DNA of 64,000 bases from an uncultured Treponema sp. (GCA_910584475.1 CAJUBD010000009.1:62001-126000); one strand, 5' to 3'. Positions 46,768 to 55,543 are shown, numbered from the stretch's first letter. The notes: generated by a model not told the origin, from the sequence alone. A program made the numbers and translations.

Positions 46768-48429
46768 ATGAACATAGAAGAATTGAAATCGCTTGCGCAA
46801 AAAGCGCCATCCGACGCGCCGCTTGCCGAAAATGAAACTCTCAAAAAATTTCACGAGACGCTTGACGAGCTTCGTCGCGAGGGCGTGAACAAAATCGCCG
46901 ACTTGAAACAGGAAATCACGATTGCGAAAAAGAACAAGATGATTTCCGCCGAAGAGCGCGCCAAGTTGATTTCCAAGTACAATGCGGATATTGAAGAGGC
47001 GCAAAAAGTCGCCGCGAAAAACAAGGCGGCCGATGCGGAGCTTTCAAAAATCGGCGTTCAATATGCGAACGCCGCGGCAGAAAAATACATCGCGAAAGTC
47101 AACGCGGAGCAGGACAAGATAATTGCGGAGACCAAAGCGAACCTTGAAAGTGAAGTCGCGAAAATCAAGGCGGACGGCGAGGCGCGAATCGCCAAGGCTA
47201 AAACTGACATGGACAAGGAAACCGCGAAGTATGAGCTAAAGTCCGCTTTGTTCGACGCGAAAAATCGCGCACAGGCCAAAATCGACCGATGCAAGGACGC
47301 GAAAAAGCAGGCTTTTACCGACCATGTTCAGGAAAACCGTTCGCTTCGCAATGGAAAAACCAATTTTGTGGAAAACCGCAAGTTGGCATGGAAAAATTAC
47401 GTCTACAATTTCAAGGCTTCAAAATTTTTCCTTGACAACGGGCTTTACATCGCGATTTGCATTTTCTTCATTGCGTGCATCATAATCGCGCCGCTTTCGG
47501 GGCAAGGCGCGCTTTTGACTTTGCAGAACATTTTGGTAATTCTCGAACAGTCTTCGACGCGAATGTTCTACGCGCTCGGAGTGGCAGGACTGATTTTGCT
47601 GGCTGGAACGGATTTGAGCGTCGGGCGAATGGTCGCGCTCGGCGCGGTTACTACGGGTTTGATTTTGCACCCTGGAATGAACATCGTTACGTTCTTCAAT
47701 TTGGGACCATGGGATTTTACCGCGCTTCCGATGGGCGTGAGGCTTGTGTCCGCGCTTTTGCTTTCGATTGTGCTTTGCACGATGTTCAGTGTGTTCGCAG
47801 GATTCTTTTCTGCGAAACTTAAAATCCATCCGTTCATTTCAACTATGTCGACTCAGCTGATAATTTACGGTCTGCTTTTCTTCGGAACTTCGGGAACGCC
47901 GGTCGGTTCAATTGACAGCAACATAAAAGATTTGCTTGGCGGACGCTGGGTTTTGGGAAGTCTGACGGTTCCGAAATTGATTTTGCCCGCGGCAATTGCG
48001 GTGCTCGTGGCGTGGTTCATTTGGAACAAAACGACGTTCGGAAAAAATATGTACGCCGTAGGCGGCAACGCCGAAGCCGCTAGCGTCAGCGGAATCAGCG
48101 TCTTTTGGACGACTTTGAGCGTTTTCATCATGGCGGGAATTTTCTATGGCTGCGGCTCATTCTTGGAAGCGTTCCGCGCGAATGCCAGCGCGGGCACAGG
48201 ACAGGGCTTTGAAATGGACGCGATCGCGGCGTGTGTCGTCGGCGGCATTTCGTTCAACGGAGGAATCGGAAAGATCAGCGGAGCGGCTTTGGGCGTAATC
48301 ATTTTCACAAGTTTGACGTACTGCCTCACGTTCTTGATGATTGACACGAACTTGCAGTTTGTAATAAAAGGCTTGATCATAATTGCGGCCGTCGCGCTCG
48401 ACAGCATCAAATATCTCAAGCGTAAATAA
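46768..48429 (+). CDS. mglC: Sugar ABC transporter permease MglC with coiled-coil extension
   Basis: A 553-residue protein. Residues about 228-553 are the permease (GLYIAICIFFIACIIIAPLS, LAGTDLSVGRMVALG, ISTMSTQLIIYGL, GGNAEAASVSGI, ACVVGGISFNGGIGKISGA). About 225 N-terminal residues are charged and rich in Ala, Lys and Glu with heptad character, reading as a cytoplasmic coiled coil that E. coli MglC (about 336 residues) lacks. The start at 46768 follows TAAGGAGATTCT, so the extension is translated. Function of the extension unknown. Confidence 0.92.
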   Translation: MNIEELKSLAQKAPSDAPLAENETLKKFHETLDELRREGVNKIADLKQEITIAKKNKMISAEERAKLISKYNADIEEAQKVAAKNKAADAELSKIGVQYANAAAEKYIAKVNAEQDKIIAETKANLESEVAKIKADGEARIAKAKTDMDKETAKYELKSALFDAKNRAQAKIDRCKDAKKQAFTDHVQENRSLRNGKTNFVENRKLAWKNYVYNFKASKFFLDNGLYIAICIFFIACIIIAPLSGQGALLTLQNILVILEQSSTRMFYALGVAGLILLAGTDLSVGRMVALGAVTTGLILHPGMNIVTFFNLGPWDFTALPMGVRLVSALLLSIVLCTMFSVFAGFFSAKLKIHPFISTMSTQLIIYGLLFFGTSGTPVGSIDSNIKDLLGGRWVLGSLTVPKLILPAAIAVLVAWFIWNKTTFGKNMYAVGGNAEAASVSGISVFWTTLSVFIMAGIFYGCGSFLEAFRANASAGTGQGFEMDAIAACVVGGISFNGGIGKISGAALGVIIFTSLTYCLTFLMIDTNLQFVIKGLIIIAAVALDSIKYLKRK

Positions 48430-48894
48430 ATTTGCATTTTGAGAATTTGAAACGTTGAAAAGCACCCGCAAGAAATTGTGGGCGGTTGAAGTCGGCGCAA
48501 AAATGACGCGTCGACTTCAAATTCAGTTTTTTTTCTCGATCGAAAGGCATCTCGCTGAAAAGCGAGAAAATTCGCCTATTCGGTATTGTTTTTTATTGTC
48601 AAGAGAATGTCTAGAATTAACGACTAAAATAGCACGCAAGTCTCGCGACTTGCCGCCGGTTTTTCGCCTTGTTTTTTTTGCAAAAAACTCGCGTCGCTCA
48701 TTTTAGCTTTGAGTTTTCTGCGAAAACTCGCTTATTTTTTGTCGTTTCCGCTTGAAACTTCGCGCAACGCGCTCGTTGCGAATCATTTCATTGCGAAACA
48801 GCATAAAAAGTTGCATGAATTATCGTCAATTTTTTATCTTGCCAAATTCGCGAAATTGATATTTCGCAATTACATTTTTACGATGGAGAAAAAA
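48430..48894 (+). repeat. mglC-pyrH gap with a diverged modular unit
   Basis: No gene. From about 48612: CGACTAAAATAGC with a CGCAAGTCTCGCGACTTGC hairpin inserted in the loop-1 stem, a CTCATTTTAGC arm, GAGTTTTCTGCGAAAACTCG with CTTATTTTTT, and CATTGCGAAAC. The same CGCAAGTCTCGCGACTTGC insert recurs at 53770. Confidence 0.55.
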
Positions 48895-49596
48895 ATGAAT
48901 ACTAAAGTTTTGTCTTTGGGAGGCTCGATTGTCGCGCCCGAAAAGCCGGACACGCAATTTTTGAACGACTTCGTGCGAATGGCTCGCGAATGGATTTCGT
49001 CCTCACAAGAAAATCGGCTCGTGCTTGTCGTAGGAGGAGGCGCGCCCGCACGAATTTACCAAAACGCCTACAATGAAACTTGCGCCGCATTGCAAACGCC
49101 GCCCGAGCCTGCCGCCGCCGACTGGATTGGAATCATGGCGACGCGAATCAACGCTCAATTGGTGAAAGCCGTTTTCGGCGACCTTTGCGAAAATGACGTG
49201 GTTTACGATCCTACGGAAGAAATAAATTTCAAAGGCAAAGTACTTGTGGCAAGCGGCTGGAAACCCGGATTTTCGAGCGACAATGACGCGGTTTTGCTGG
49301 CGAAAAAATTCGGCGCAAATACCGTCGTCAATTTGAGCAACATTGAAAAAGTTTATACTGACGATCCGCGAAAAAATCCCGACGCGAAACCGCTCGATGA
49401 AATTTCTTGGAAAGATTTTCGCGCGATGGTCGGCGATGAATGGATTCCCGGGAAAAATGTACCATTTGATCCGATTGCGAGCCGTGAAGCCGAGTCGGCG
49501 AGCTTGACCGTAATTTGCAGCGCAGGAAAAAACATCGAAAACACGCGGCGAATTTTGTGCGGCGAAAGCTACATAGGCACGACGATCCGAAATTAG
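48895..49596 (+). CDS. pyrH: Uridylate kinase (UMP kinase)
   Basis: Phosphorylates UMP to UDP. The ATG at 48895 (GGAG six bases upstream) gives 233 residues; an alternative ATG lies four codons earlier. Amino-acid-kinase fold motifs: KVLSLGGSIVAPEKPDTQFL, LVLVVGGGAPARIYQ, SGWKPGFSSDNDAVLLAKKF and NLSNIEKVYTDDP. The SIVAPEKPD variant resembles the archaeal-type branch. It converges with the next gene, overlapping by 4 bases. Confidence 0.92.
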   Translation: MNTKVLSLGGSIVAPEKPDTQFLNDFVRMAREWISSSQENRLVLVVGGGAPARIYQNAYNETCAALQTPPEPAAADWIGIMATRINAQLVKAVFGDLCENDVVYDPTEEINFKGKVLVASGWKPGFSSDNDAVLLAKKFGANTVVNLSNIEKVYTDDPRKNPDAKPLDEISWKDFRAMVGDEWIPGKNVPFDPIASREAESASLTVICSAGKNIENTRRILCGESYIGTTIRN

Positions 49597-50246
49597 AATT
49601 CCTCAAGGGCGGAAAGAAGCGCATCAAGCTTTTTTCCGTATTCCTTGTCCGCAGCCCAAGTTCCCGTCAGTTCAAAAACCGTCTGCGCCTTTCCGCGCGG
49701 ATTCACATATTTGTAGCGATTGTCGATGAGCGCGTTTTTCAACTTGGCCTCGGAAACAGTTCCATAAGCGTGCAAATGTTGAATGTGCGCGCGAACGCCA
49801 AGACGCTCCGTTTCAAAAATTTCTCCGCGATGATTTTCATCGATCGCGCCAAGTCCGCAATAATTGTGCATTTCCGCGCTCACCAAATTCCCGAACCGCA
49901 AGTAATCTGTCTCCAAACACATTTGCACGAACGCCACGTCCGAATTGATTCCTTCTGCGGCGGATTCTTCGACATAAAATTTCGCCATGCGGGCAGCCTG
50001 CGATTTTTCTGCGGACGGATTTCGGGCAAGAAAAAATTCGCAAAGCGACTTCGCGGATTTTACGGGTGCGCCGCAAATTTCGCGAGAAACATTTTCCCTT
50101 TGTGGAGATGTGACGCATGAAAAAAACAATATCGAAAAAACGGCGCAAAAATACACGCAAGCCAAAGCCTTGATGTCGAGTTTTCTGCTTTGTTCCTTTT
50201 TGCGAAAAATTCTCGTGATGACCTTTTTTAAAACAAAATTCTTCAT
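49593..50246 (-). CDS. Glucosaminidase-domain lipoprotein
   Basis: A 217-residue lipoprotein: a basic N-terminus, hydrophobic helix and lipobox LFFSC followed by VTSPQ. The rest is a glucosaminidase (FlgJ/LytG-like) domain with AFVQMCLETDYLRFGN (presumed catalytic Glu), MHNYCGLGAID and a C-terminal RYKYVNPRGKAQTVFELTG. It probably cleaves peptidoglycan in the periplasm. A leaderless-type promoter precedes it. Confidence 0.85.
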   Translation of the reverse strand: MKNFVLKKVITRIFRKKEQSRKLDIKALACVYFCAVFSILFFSCVTSPQRENVSREICGAPVKSAKSLCEFFLARNPSAEKSQAARMAKFYVEESAAEGINSDVAFVQMCLETDYLRFGNLVSAEMHNYCGLGAIDENHRGEIFETERLGVRAHIQHLHAYGTVSEAKLKNALIDNRYKYVNPRGKAQTVFELTGTWAADKEYGKKLDALLSALEEF

Positions 50247-50252
50247 AAAAAA

Positions 50253-50280
50253 AATATCGGCTTTTTTTACAAATATTCAA
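50253..50280 (-). promoter_or_regulatory. Promoter of the glucosaminidase gene, leaderless arrangement
   Basis: On the minus strand TTGAAT (50275-50280), 16 bases, GATATT (50253-50258), six T, then ATG. No Shine-Dalgarno sequence. Confidence 0.45.
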
Positions 50281-50339
50281 GATTTTACGCTAAAAAATTA
50301 AAAAAAATCATATTTTAAATACAGGGAAATTACAGAAAA

Positions 50340-50984
50340 ATGAATGATAAACCAGATTTGCGCGAGCGTGTTTTCGCGCGTGGTTTGGGCTATCCGACCA
50401 ACGAAGAGCTTTTGATGTTGATTTTGGGAAGCGGCACAAAACGATGTCCTGTCGAAACCCTCGCGAAAAAAGTAAAAGGTGTAATTGATGTTGCAAGTCG
50501 TGAAAACTTAATCGAATGTCTCATAGAAATTCCTGGCGTGGGACTCGGAAAAGCCCTTTCCATAGCCGCCGCAGTGGAATTTGGAAAGCGAAACGCGCAA
50601 ATTTTCAAAAAGCGCATAGACTCGCCATCAGACATAGTTCCGTACATTGAGCATTATGGATTCAAGCCAAATGAGCATTTTATCACGCTCGCGCTTTCAG
50701 GAGCGCGCGAAATTTTAAGCCGCCAAGTCGTGGCGGTCGGCGGAAATAACAGTGCGACGATCCGCCCGCGCGAGATTTTTTTCGAAGCGACAAAATCACA
50801 CGCTTCGGCCATTATAATCGCGCACAACCATCCAAGCGGAATTTGTAGGCCATCGAATTTGGACGTCGAAACCACGAACCACATTCATGCGGTCGGAGAA
50901 CTTTTGGGAATAACGCTCTTGGATCACATAATCTTGACGAAAGATGAATATTTTAGTTTTTCAGAACACGGAATGCTAAATTGA
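50340..50984 (+). CDS. radC: RadC/JAMM-family protein
   Basis: A 214-residue protein of the family named RadC: a helix-hairpin-helix region with IEIPGVGLGKALSIAAAVEFG and a JAB1/MPN metal site with IIIAHNHPSGICRPSNLD and LLDHIILTKDEYFSFSEHGML. A role in DNA repair is doubtful; the JAMM motif suggests a metallo-hydrolase of unknown substrate. Normal length. Confidence 0.93.
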   Translation: MNDKPDLRERVFARGLGYPTNEELLMLILGSGTKRCPVETLAKKVKGVIDVASRENLIECLIEIPGVGLGKALSIAAAVEFGKRNAQIFKKRIDSPSDIVPYIEHYGFKPNEHFITLALSGAREILSRQVVAVGGNNSATIRPREIFFEATKSHASAIIIAHNHPSGICRPSNLDVETTNHIHAVGELLGITLLDHIILTKDEYFSFSEHGMLN

Positions 50985-50993
50985 CATTCTGTC

Positions 50994-51216
50994 AAAAATC
51001 TGACAATTTCGGAGCGCGCGGAATCGCCCGCTGCGTGAGCAGCGAGTGAAATAATTTCCTTACAGATACCGCGCGCATTTTCACAACTATTAAAAGTCTG
51101 CCAACTTCGGAGCGCGCGGAATCGCCCGCCGCGTGAGCGGCGAGTGAAATAATTTCCTTGCAGATACCGCGCGCATTTTCACAACTATTAAAAGTCTGCC
51201 AACTTTGGTGCGCGCG
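50994..51216 (+). repeat. 98-base tandem repeat with conserved RNA-like fold between radC and asnS
   Basis: Two full copies and a partial third with a period of 98 bases. Each copy has an outer stem GCGCGCGG/CCGCGCGC (51014-51021/51069-51076, and 98 bases on), an inner stem of 6 base pairs closed by GTGA, and GAAATAATTTC. The inner stem is CGCTGC/GCAGCG in one copy and CGCCGC/GCGGCG in the other, a compensatory change. The repeat includes the last codons of asnS (PKLADF and stop). Confidence 0.8.
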
Positions 51217-52639
51217 GATAAGGAATCACATCGCGAATATTTTCCATTCCCGTCACGTAGCGAATGAGCCGCTCGAATCCCATTCCGAATCCTGAGTGCG
51301 GCACGGTGCCAAACTTGCGCAAATCCAAATACCAATCGTAGATTTTTTCGTCCATTCCCCGGCGGCGGATTTCCGCGAGAAGTTTTTCGTGGTTTTCCTC
51401 GCGCTCGCTTCCGCCGTTCAGTTCGCCGATTCCCGGCACTAGAACGTCAACAGCCTTCACAGTTTTTCCGTCATCGTTTTGTTTCATATAGAAAGATTTT
51501 ATCTCGCGCGGATAATTGTAGACCATCACGGGGCATTTGAAAATTTGTTCTGTCAAAAAGCGTTCGTGTTCGGTGGCAATGTCGCTTCCCCATTCAGGCT
51601 TGAATTCAAATTTAGTGCCGCTTTTTTGCAATTCCGAAATTGCGTCCGTGTAAGTTATGCGAACAAATTTCGATTTTGCCACGGATTCAAGTTGTGAAAT
51701 AAGTCCAGGCTGAATTCGTTTGTCAAAGAACGCAAGGTCGTCCGCGCATTTTTCCAAAGCCCAATTCAGCAAATATTTTACGAAATCTTCCTGCAAGTCC
51801 ATGTCGTCGTTCAAATCAAAGAACGCCATTTCAGGCTCTATCATCCAAAATTCGGCGAGATGTCGCGGCGTATTGGAATTTTCGGCGCGGAAAGTCGGCC
51901 CGAAAGTATAGACGCGGCTGAGCGCAGTGGCGAACGTTTCCGCCTCAAGCTGTCCCGAAACAGTGAGACTTGCTTTTTTGCCGAAAAAGTCTTTGGAATA
52001 GTCGACGATCTTATGCGCATCTTCAATTTTCATTCCGCCAAGTCCGGCTTTCACTCCGAGTTCCGCAATTTTTTCGAGCGAAAGCGAAGTCACTTGGAAC
52101 ATTTCGCCCGCTCCCTCGCAGTCCGAGCAAGTGATTTCCGGCGCGTTCAAATACACGAATCCGCGTTCTTGAAAAAAATTGTGCACGGCGAACGCCATTT
52201 GGCTTCGAACCCGGAAGACTGCCCCAAACGTGTTTGTTCGTGCGCGGAGATGCGCATTTTCGCGCAAATATTCCATTGACATTTTATTTTTTTGAAGCGG
52301 ATATTCTTCGGGATTGCAAGTTCCGATTACTGTGATTTTTTCAAGCGTAACTTCCACCGCCTGCCCCGAAGCGGGAGACGCGACAAGAATTCCTTCCGCG
52401 CGGACTGACGCGCCCGTATTGATTTTTTTCAATTCGCTTTCAATTTCATCGACATCGGCATTTTGCTGCGGCACGTTTCTGTCAAATGTGAGCTGAATGT
52501 TCGCAAAGCAAGAACCATCGTTCACTTGAACAAAAACCAAATTCTTTGAATCGCGCATCGTGCGCACCCAGCCGCAAACCGTCACGCGCTGACCTTGCGG
52601 TTTTTCAGCAAGCAAATCTTTTATCAAAACGGGAACCAT
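51188..52639 (-). CDS. asnS: Asparaginyl-tRNA synthetase
   Basis: Charges tRNA-Asn. The ATG at 52639 behind TGGAG gives 483 residues. An N-terminal OB-fold anticodon domain (VTVCGWVRTMRDSKNLVFVQ) is followed by class II motifs: FLNAPEITCSDCEGAGEMF region, motif 2 in TFRAENSNTPRHLAEFWMIE, and motif 3 in GFGMGFERLIRYV. The Asn-type AEFWMIEPE distinguishes it from AspS. An upstream in-frame TTG is not preferred. Its 3' end is part of the 98-base repeat. Confidence 0.95.
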   Translation of the reverse strand: MVPVLIKDLLAEKPQGQRVTVCGWVRTMRDSKNLVFVQVNDGSCFANIQLTFDRNVPQQNADVDEIESELKKINTGASVRAEGILVASPASGQAVEVTLEKITVIGTCNPEEYPLQKNKMSMEYLRENAHLRARTNTFGAVFRVRSQMAFAVHNFFQERGFVYLNAPEITCSDCEGAGEMFQVTSLSLEKIAELGVKAGLGGMKIEDAHKIVDYSKDFFGKKASLTVSGQLEAETFATALSRVYTFGPTFRAENSNTPRHLAEFWMIEPEMAFFDLNDDMDLQEDFVKYLLNWALEKCADDLAFFDKRIQPGLISQLESVAKSKFVRITYTDAISELQKSGTKFEFKPEWGSDIATEHERFLTEQIFKCPVMVYNYPREIKSFYMKQNDDGKTVKAVDVLVPGIGELNGGSEREENHEKLLAEIRRRGMDEKIYDWYLDLRKFGTVPHSGFGMGFERLIRYVTGMENIRDVIPYPRAPKLADF

Positions 52640-52711
52640 AAATTTCTCCAAAATTTTTATGAAGAAAATTATACAGAAAAATCAGAGAAAATGCAATAGA
52701 AAAAAAATTGT

Positions 52712-52794
52712 CCGCGTTAGCAACTTGTTGCGGCGCGGGCAAGTACAAAATAGATTGTCGGGTCAAGCCCGACAATGACAAACAAGCGAGTTTT
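52712..52794. repeat. 83-base dispersed repeat, copy 2
   Basis: Matches 41718-41800 with one difference seen; both run directly into a GCGAGTTTT modular hairpin. The rest of the 372-base gap (52640-53011) holds a diverged modular unit, in minus orientation, to about 52900 and the promoter of the following small genes. Confidence 0.75.
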
Positions 52795-52965
52795 TCTCAA
52801 AAAAACAAGGCGAAAAACTCGTAAGAAAACCAAAGATTTGCGATGCAAACTCTTTATTTTGCGACACATTTTTAGTGGCAATTTTTAACGCTCGCCGCTT
52901 TTTTTTACAGAATAAGTTTTCAATTTTTGGGTTGTTGAAAATTGTAATGAAATATAAAAAAATGC

Positions 52966-52989
52966 TTGACAAATTTGGAGAAAAATGTC
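52966..52989 (+). promoter_or_regulatory. Possible promoter/operator of the DUF2335 pair
   Basis: A perfect TTGACA (52966-52971) has an inverted partner TGTCAA ending about 52991, so the -35 box sits in an inverted repeat that could be an operator. No good -10 is visible at 17 bases; TTAAGT follows. Confidence 0.35.
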
Positions 52990-53011
52990 AAATTTTAAGT
53001 AGAGAAAGGAT

Positions 53012-53212
53012 ATGACAGATTTTTTATATAACAATCCATCATTTGTAGGAGGTGTCGCGACGGTTTTAGACTTGTTCGGAAGCCTTCCTGCATACAATTC
53101 ATCAAAATCTCCAGCGGAGGCGGACAAGCGGGCACATTTTGCTGACTTGTTGGCTTTGAAAAACGATATGAAGGTTGCGTTGGCGGAAATTTCGGATTAT
53201 GCGCAAAAATAA
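53012..53212 (+). CDS. Small conserved-context protein upstream of DUF2335
   Basis: A 66-residue protein behind AGAAAGGAT. It opens MTDFLYNNPSFVGGVATVLDL and continues LFGSLPAYNSSKSPAEADKR, then a helical tail. I do not recognise the family. It overlaps the next gene by 14 bases, so the two are translationally coupled and probably work together. Confidence 0.65.
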   Translation: MTDFLYNNPSFVGGVATVLDLFGSLPAYNSSKSPAEADKRAHFADLLALKNDMKVALAEISDYAQK

Positions 53213-53633
53213 ACTAGTTCCCAAAAACATGCATGATGAGCGGAGCGTCGCTCAAAATGATGGTACTTTAGTCGCTTCAATGCGTGCTTCGATTCTCCCG
53301 CCGCCTGATGAAATCGAACGCTATGAAGCCATTTGTCCTGGAACTTTGAAAACGCTATTGTCTACATACGAGAAACAGACCGACCATCGTATTGAAATGG
53401 AATCCGCCGTGGTGAATAACGACATAAGGAATTCACGGTATGGACAGGTTTTCGCATTCATAATCGCGATGACTGCCATCGTGGGCGGAATTGTTATGAT
53501 ATGCCTTGACAAAAACACGCAAGGGCTAGTTTCAATAATTGCCGCATTGGTGGCGTTGCTTGGTGTCTTTTTAGGAAGTCGTATTGTGGGCGCAAAAAAA
53601 CTTTCCAAAAAGAGCGAAAAAAATCCTGAATAA
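53199..53633 (+). CDS. DUF2335 membrane protein
   Basis: A 144-residue protein with the DUF2335 pattern: PPPDEIERYEAICPGTLKTL, then EKQTDHRIEMES, then RYGQVFAFIIAMTAIVGG and a second membrane helix (LVSIIAALVALLGVFLG), ending in a Lys-rich tail. Function is unknown; such proteins often occur in accessory DNA. The start at 53199 inside the preceding gene is the most plausible. Confidence 0.75.
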   Translation: MRKNKLVPKNMHDERSVAQNDGTLVASMRASILPPPDEIERYEAICPGTLKTLLSTYEKQTDHRIEMESAVVNNDIRNSRYGQVFAFIIAMTAIVGGIVMICLDKNTQGLVSIIAALVALLGVFLGSRIVGAKKLSKKSEKNPE

Positions 53634-54055
53634 AAAACGCCGATGTGTGCCACGACGAAATTTTGAAATCTTTTTAAAGACTTATTTTTCACTCTATCAT
53701 ATATAGTGAAACTAATCCTGCGGCCGGCGGCGCTTATACAATGTTTAAAATCAACAACTAAACTGGTACGCAAGTCTCGCGACTTGCACCTGATTCTAAT
53801 ACGAGTTTGTTGCACAAACTCGCTTGTTTACCGTGATTTCCCGCTTCGCTGCAAAACGACTTTTTCAGTAACTCGGAAGTCGAGTCTTTTTTCGTCGCTG
53901 AAAAATAATGAAGTATTTTCTAAACTTTCATTTCTTTGTGTCGATAATTTTATCGGAGGCTTACTGCGATTTTTCGCTTCGTTGGAAAATCGCGTTTTTT
54001 AACAGTTCGAAAGTTGACACTTTCTTCACTGTTAAAAATTAAGGGAGTGTAAATT
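53634..54055 (+). repeat. Modular units before the 127-residue protein gene
   Basis: From about 53740 in plus orientation: a loop-1 stem carrying a CGCAAGTCTCGCGACTTGC insert, GAGTTTGTTGCACAAACTCG, a terminal hairpin with a CGGAAGTCGAGTC core, then a second partial unit whose last hairpin has arms TTTTTAACAGT/ACTGTTAAAAA (53996-54006/54028-54038). The closing AAGGGAG (54041-54047) is the ribosome site of the next gene. Confidence 0.65.
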
Positions 54056-54439
54056 ATGATTTCAAATATTACAAATTTGAATCCATACAGCTATCATGTT
54101 TCGTCGAGCGGCGCGAGCGGAAAACTTTTTGTACCCGTAAATCCGTCATCGGTAATTTACGCTCAGTTCGACCACATTTCGGGAATCGCCGCGAGCGAAG
54201 GACAGCAAGGAGTGTCGGTTTCTAAAATTCAAATTCTCAATACGCTGATTGAAAACCTTTCGCGAATCAAGTCAAATCCAAATACTCCGAAAACACTCCA
54301 AGTTTCTGAAGAACAGGCGGACGCGCTCATAAAAAATTATCAGCAACAAATCGCGCAAGCAGTGCAAGCGACTCAAACGGCTTTCGCATTGAACGGTGCG
54401 CGACCAAATATCGGCGCACTTTTTTCGATCGACGCATAA
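54056..54439 (+). CDS. Uncharacterised 127-residue protein
   Basis: Opens MISNITNLNPYSYHVSSSG and contains YAQFDHISGIAASEGQQGVS, then a helical part with VSEEQADALIKNYQQQIAQA. No signal peptide or membrane helix. I do not recognise it. Its stop overlaps the start of the DTW-domain gene as TAATG. A regulatory or flagellar-accessory role cannot be supported from sequence. Confidence 0.75.
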   Translation: MISNITNLNPYSYHVSSSGASGKLFVPVNPSSVIYAQFDHISGIAASEGQQGVSVSKIQILNTLIENLSRIKSNPNTPKTLQVSEEQADALIKNYQQQIAQAVQATQTAFALNGARPNIGALFSIDA

Positions 54440-55167
54440 TGCGTTGCTACAAATGTTTTCGCCCAAAAGAATTCTGCCTCTGCTCGTTCTCCACGCCTCA
54501 AATTGAATCGGGCATAAAATTCATTTTTTTGATGCATCCGAAGGAAGCCAAGCGGCAGCGCACGGGAACAGGGAGGCTCGCGCACATCTGTCTTGCCGAT
54601 TCTGAAATTTTGCAGGGCTTGGAATTTTCCGAAAACGCGCGGCTTCGCGAATTGCTCAAGAATAAAAAATTTTTTCCTGTCCTGATGTATCCTGGAAACG
54701 ATTCGTGGAACGTGAACGATGAAAATTTTGCAAAACTGTTTTTGCCAAAAAATTGTGAAGAAAATCAAAATGAAAAAAAATTCAAATTATGCGAACAGAA
54801 AATCTTAATGCCAATCATAATCGACGCGACTTGGTTTTGTTCACGAAAAATCATAGAGCACAACAAATTTTTGCTCGCGCTTCCGAAACTTTCTTTCGCG
54901 AAAAATTATTCTTCGATTTTCACGTTCAAGCATGAGCCGCGCCCCGAATGCGTTTCCACAATCGAAACTTGCTACTATTTGATAAAGGAATTGCAGGAGG
55001 CAAAGATCATCTCGCAAAGCGTCAATCCCGAACCATTGATGGCGATTTTCAAAAGACTGATTTCCGATCAACTCCGCGCGGAAAACGAGCGCGTACAAGG
55101 ATTGCGCCCAAGCACGCATGGCTACGATTGGAAGTACAACAAGATTCGCGAAATTCCCAATTTCTAA
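54439..55167 (+). CDS. DTW-domain protein (tRNA aminocarboxypropyltransferase)
   Basis: A 242-residue protein with MRCYKCFRPKEFCLCS (Cys cluster), FLMHPKEAKRQRTGTGRLAH, the DTW-like motif IIIDATWFCSRKI (DATW here) and CVSTIETCYYL. DTW proteins such as E. coli TapT transfer the aminocarboxypropyl group of SAM to uridine in tRNA (acp3U). The specific tRNA position is inference. Confidence 0.85.
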   Translation: MRCYKCFRPKEFCLCSFSTPQIESGIKFIFLMHPKEAKRQRTGTGRLAHICLADSEILQGLEFSENARLRELLKNKKFFPVLMYPGNDSWNVNDENFAKLFLPKNCEENQNEKKFKLCEQKILMPIIIDATWFCSRKIIEHNKFLLALPKLSFAKNYSSIFTFKHEPRPECVSTIETCYYLIKELQEAKIISQSVNPEPLMAIFKRLISDQLRAENERVQGLRPSTHGYDWKYNKIREIPNF

Positions 55168-55168
55168 A

Positions 55169-55477
55169 TTACATTTTCCATTGGCATTTTTTCAAATCAA
55201 CATGCATATCGTCTTTCATCTGAACGCCTTCCGATTCAAGCAAAATTCTCTGCTCGCTCCAAGTCGGCACAAGACGACCGGCATGATTTACTACGCGATG
55301 GCAAGGATAGTCGCCGTAGTCTTGCGCCACTCCGAGCACTTTTCCGACGAGACGAGAATTTTTTTCACGACCGATGAGCCGCGCAATTTGTCCGTAAGTG
55401 GCGACACATCCTTCAGGAATTTCTTCTACGACAGAGAGTATTTCATAAATCAAGTCTTCGCTTAAGATTTTTTTCAT
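55169..55477 (-). CDS. MGMT-family DNA-binding protein
   Basis: About 102 residues: the C-terminal DNA-binding domain of O6-alkylguanine methyltransferases, with IPEGCVATYGQIARLIG, SRLVGKVLGVA and YPCHRVVNHAGRLV. The PCHRV cysteine is retained, unlike alkyltransferase-like proteins that carry Trp there, but the protein lacks the N-terminal domain of full Ogt. It may be a minimal methyltransferase or a damage sensor. The start is the ATG at 55477; a TTG three codons earlier is possible. Confidence 0.85.
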   Translation of the reverse strand: MKKILSEDLIYEILSVVEEIPEGCVATYGQIARLIGREKNSRLVGKVLGVAQDYGDYPCHRVVNHAGRLVPTWSEQRILLESEGVQMKDDMHVDLKKCQWKM

Positions 55478-55499
55478 TTGTTTCAATTCGTTCTTTAAA

Positions 55500-55543
55500 T
55501 TTTCAATATCTTCAGAAATTGAAATTTCTGAAGATATTGAAAA
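55500..55543. repeat. Perfect 21-base-arm hairpin
   Basis: TTTTCAATATCTTCAGAAAT and one more T pair fully with 55523-55543 around a 2-base loop. It occupies the place of a terminal hairpin of the modular units and lies just upstream of the MGMT-family gene. Confidence 0.7.

Noticed and set aside
51090..51335. Separate small gene repeating the AsnS C-terminus
   Set aside because: The shared RAPKLADF ending comes from the 98-base tandem duplication of the asnS 3' end, not from an independent gene.
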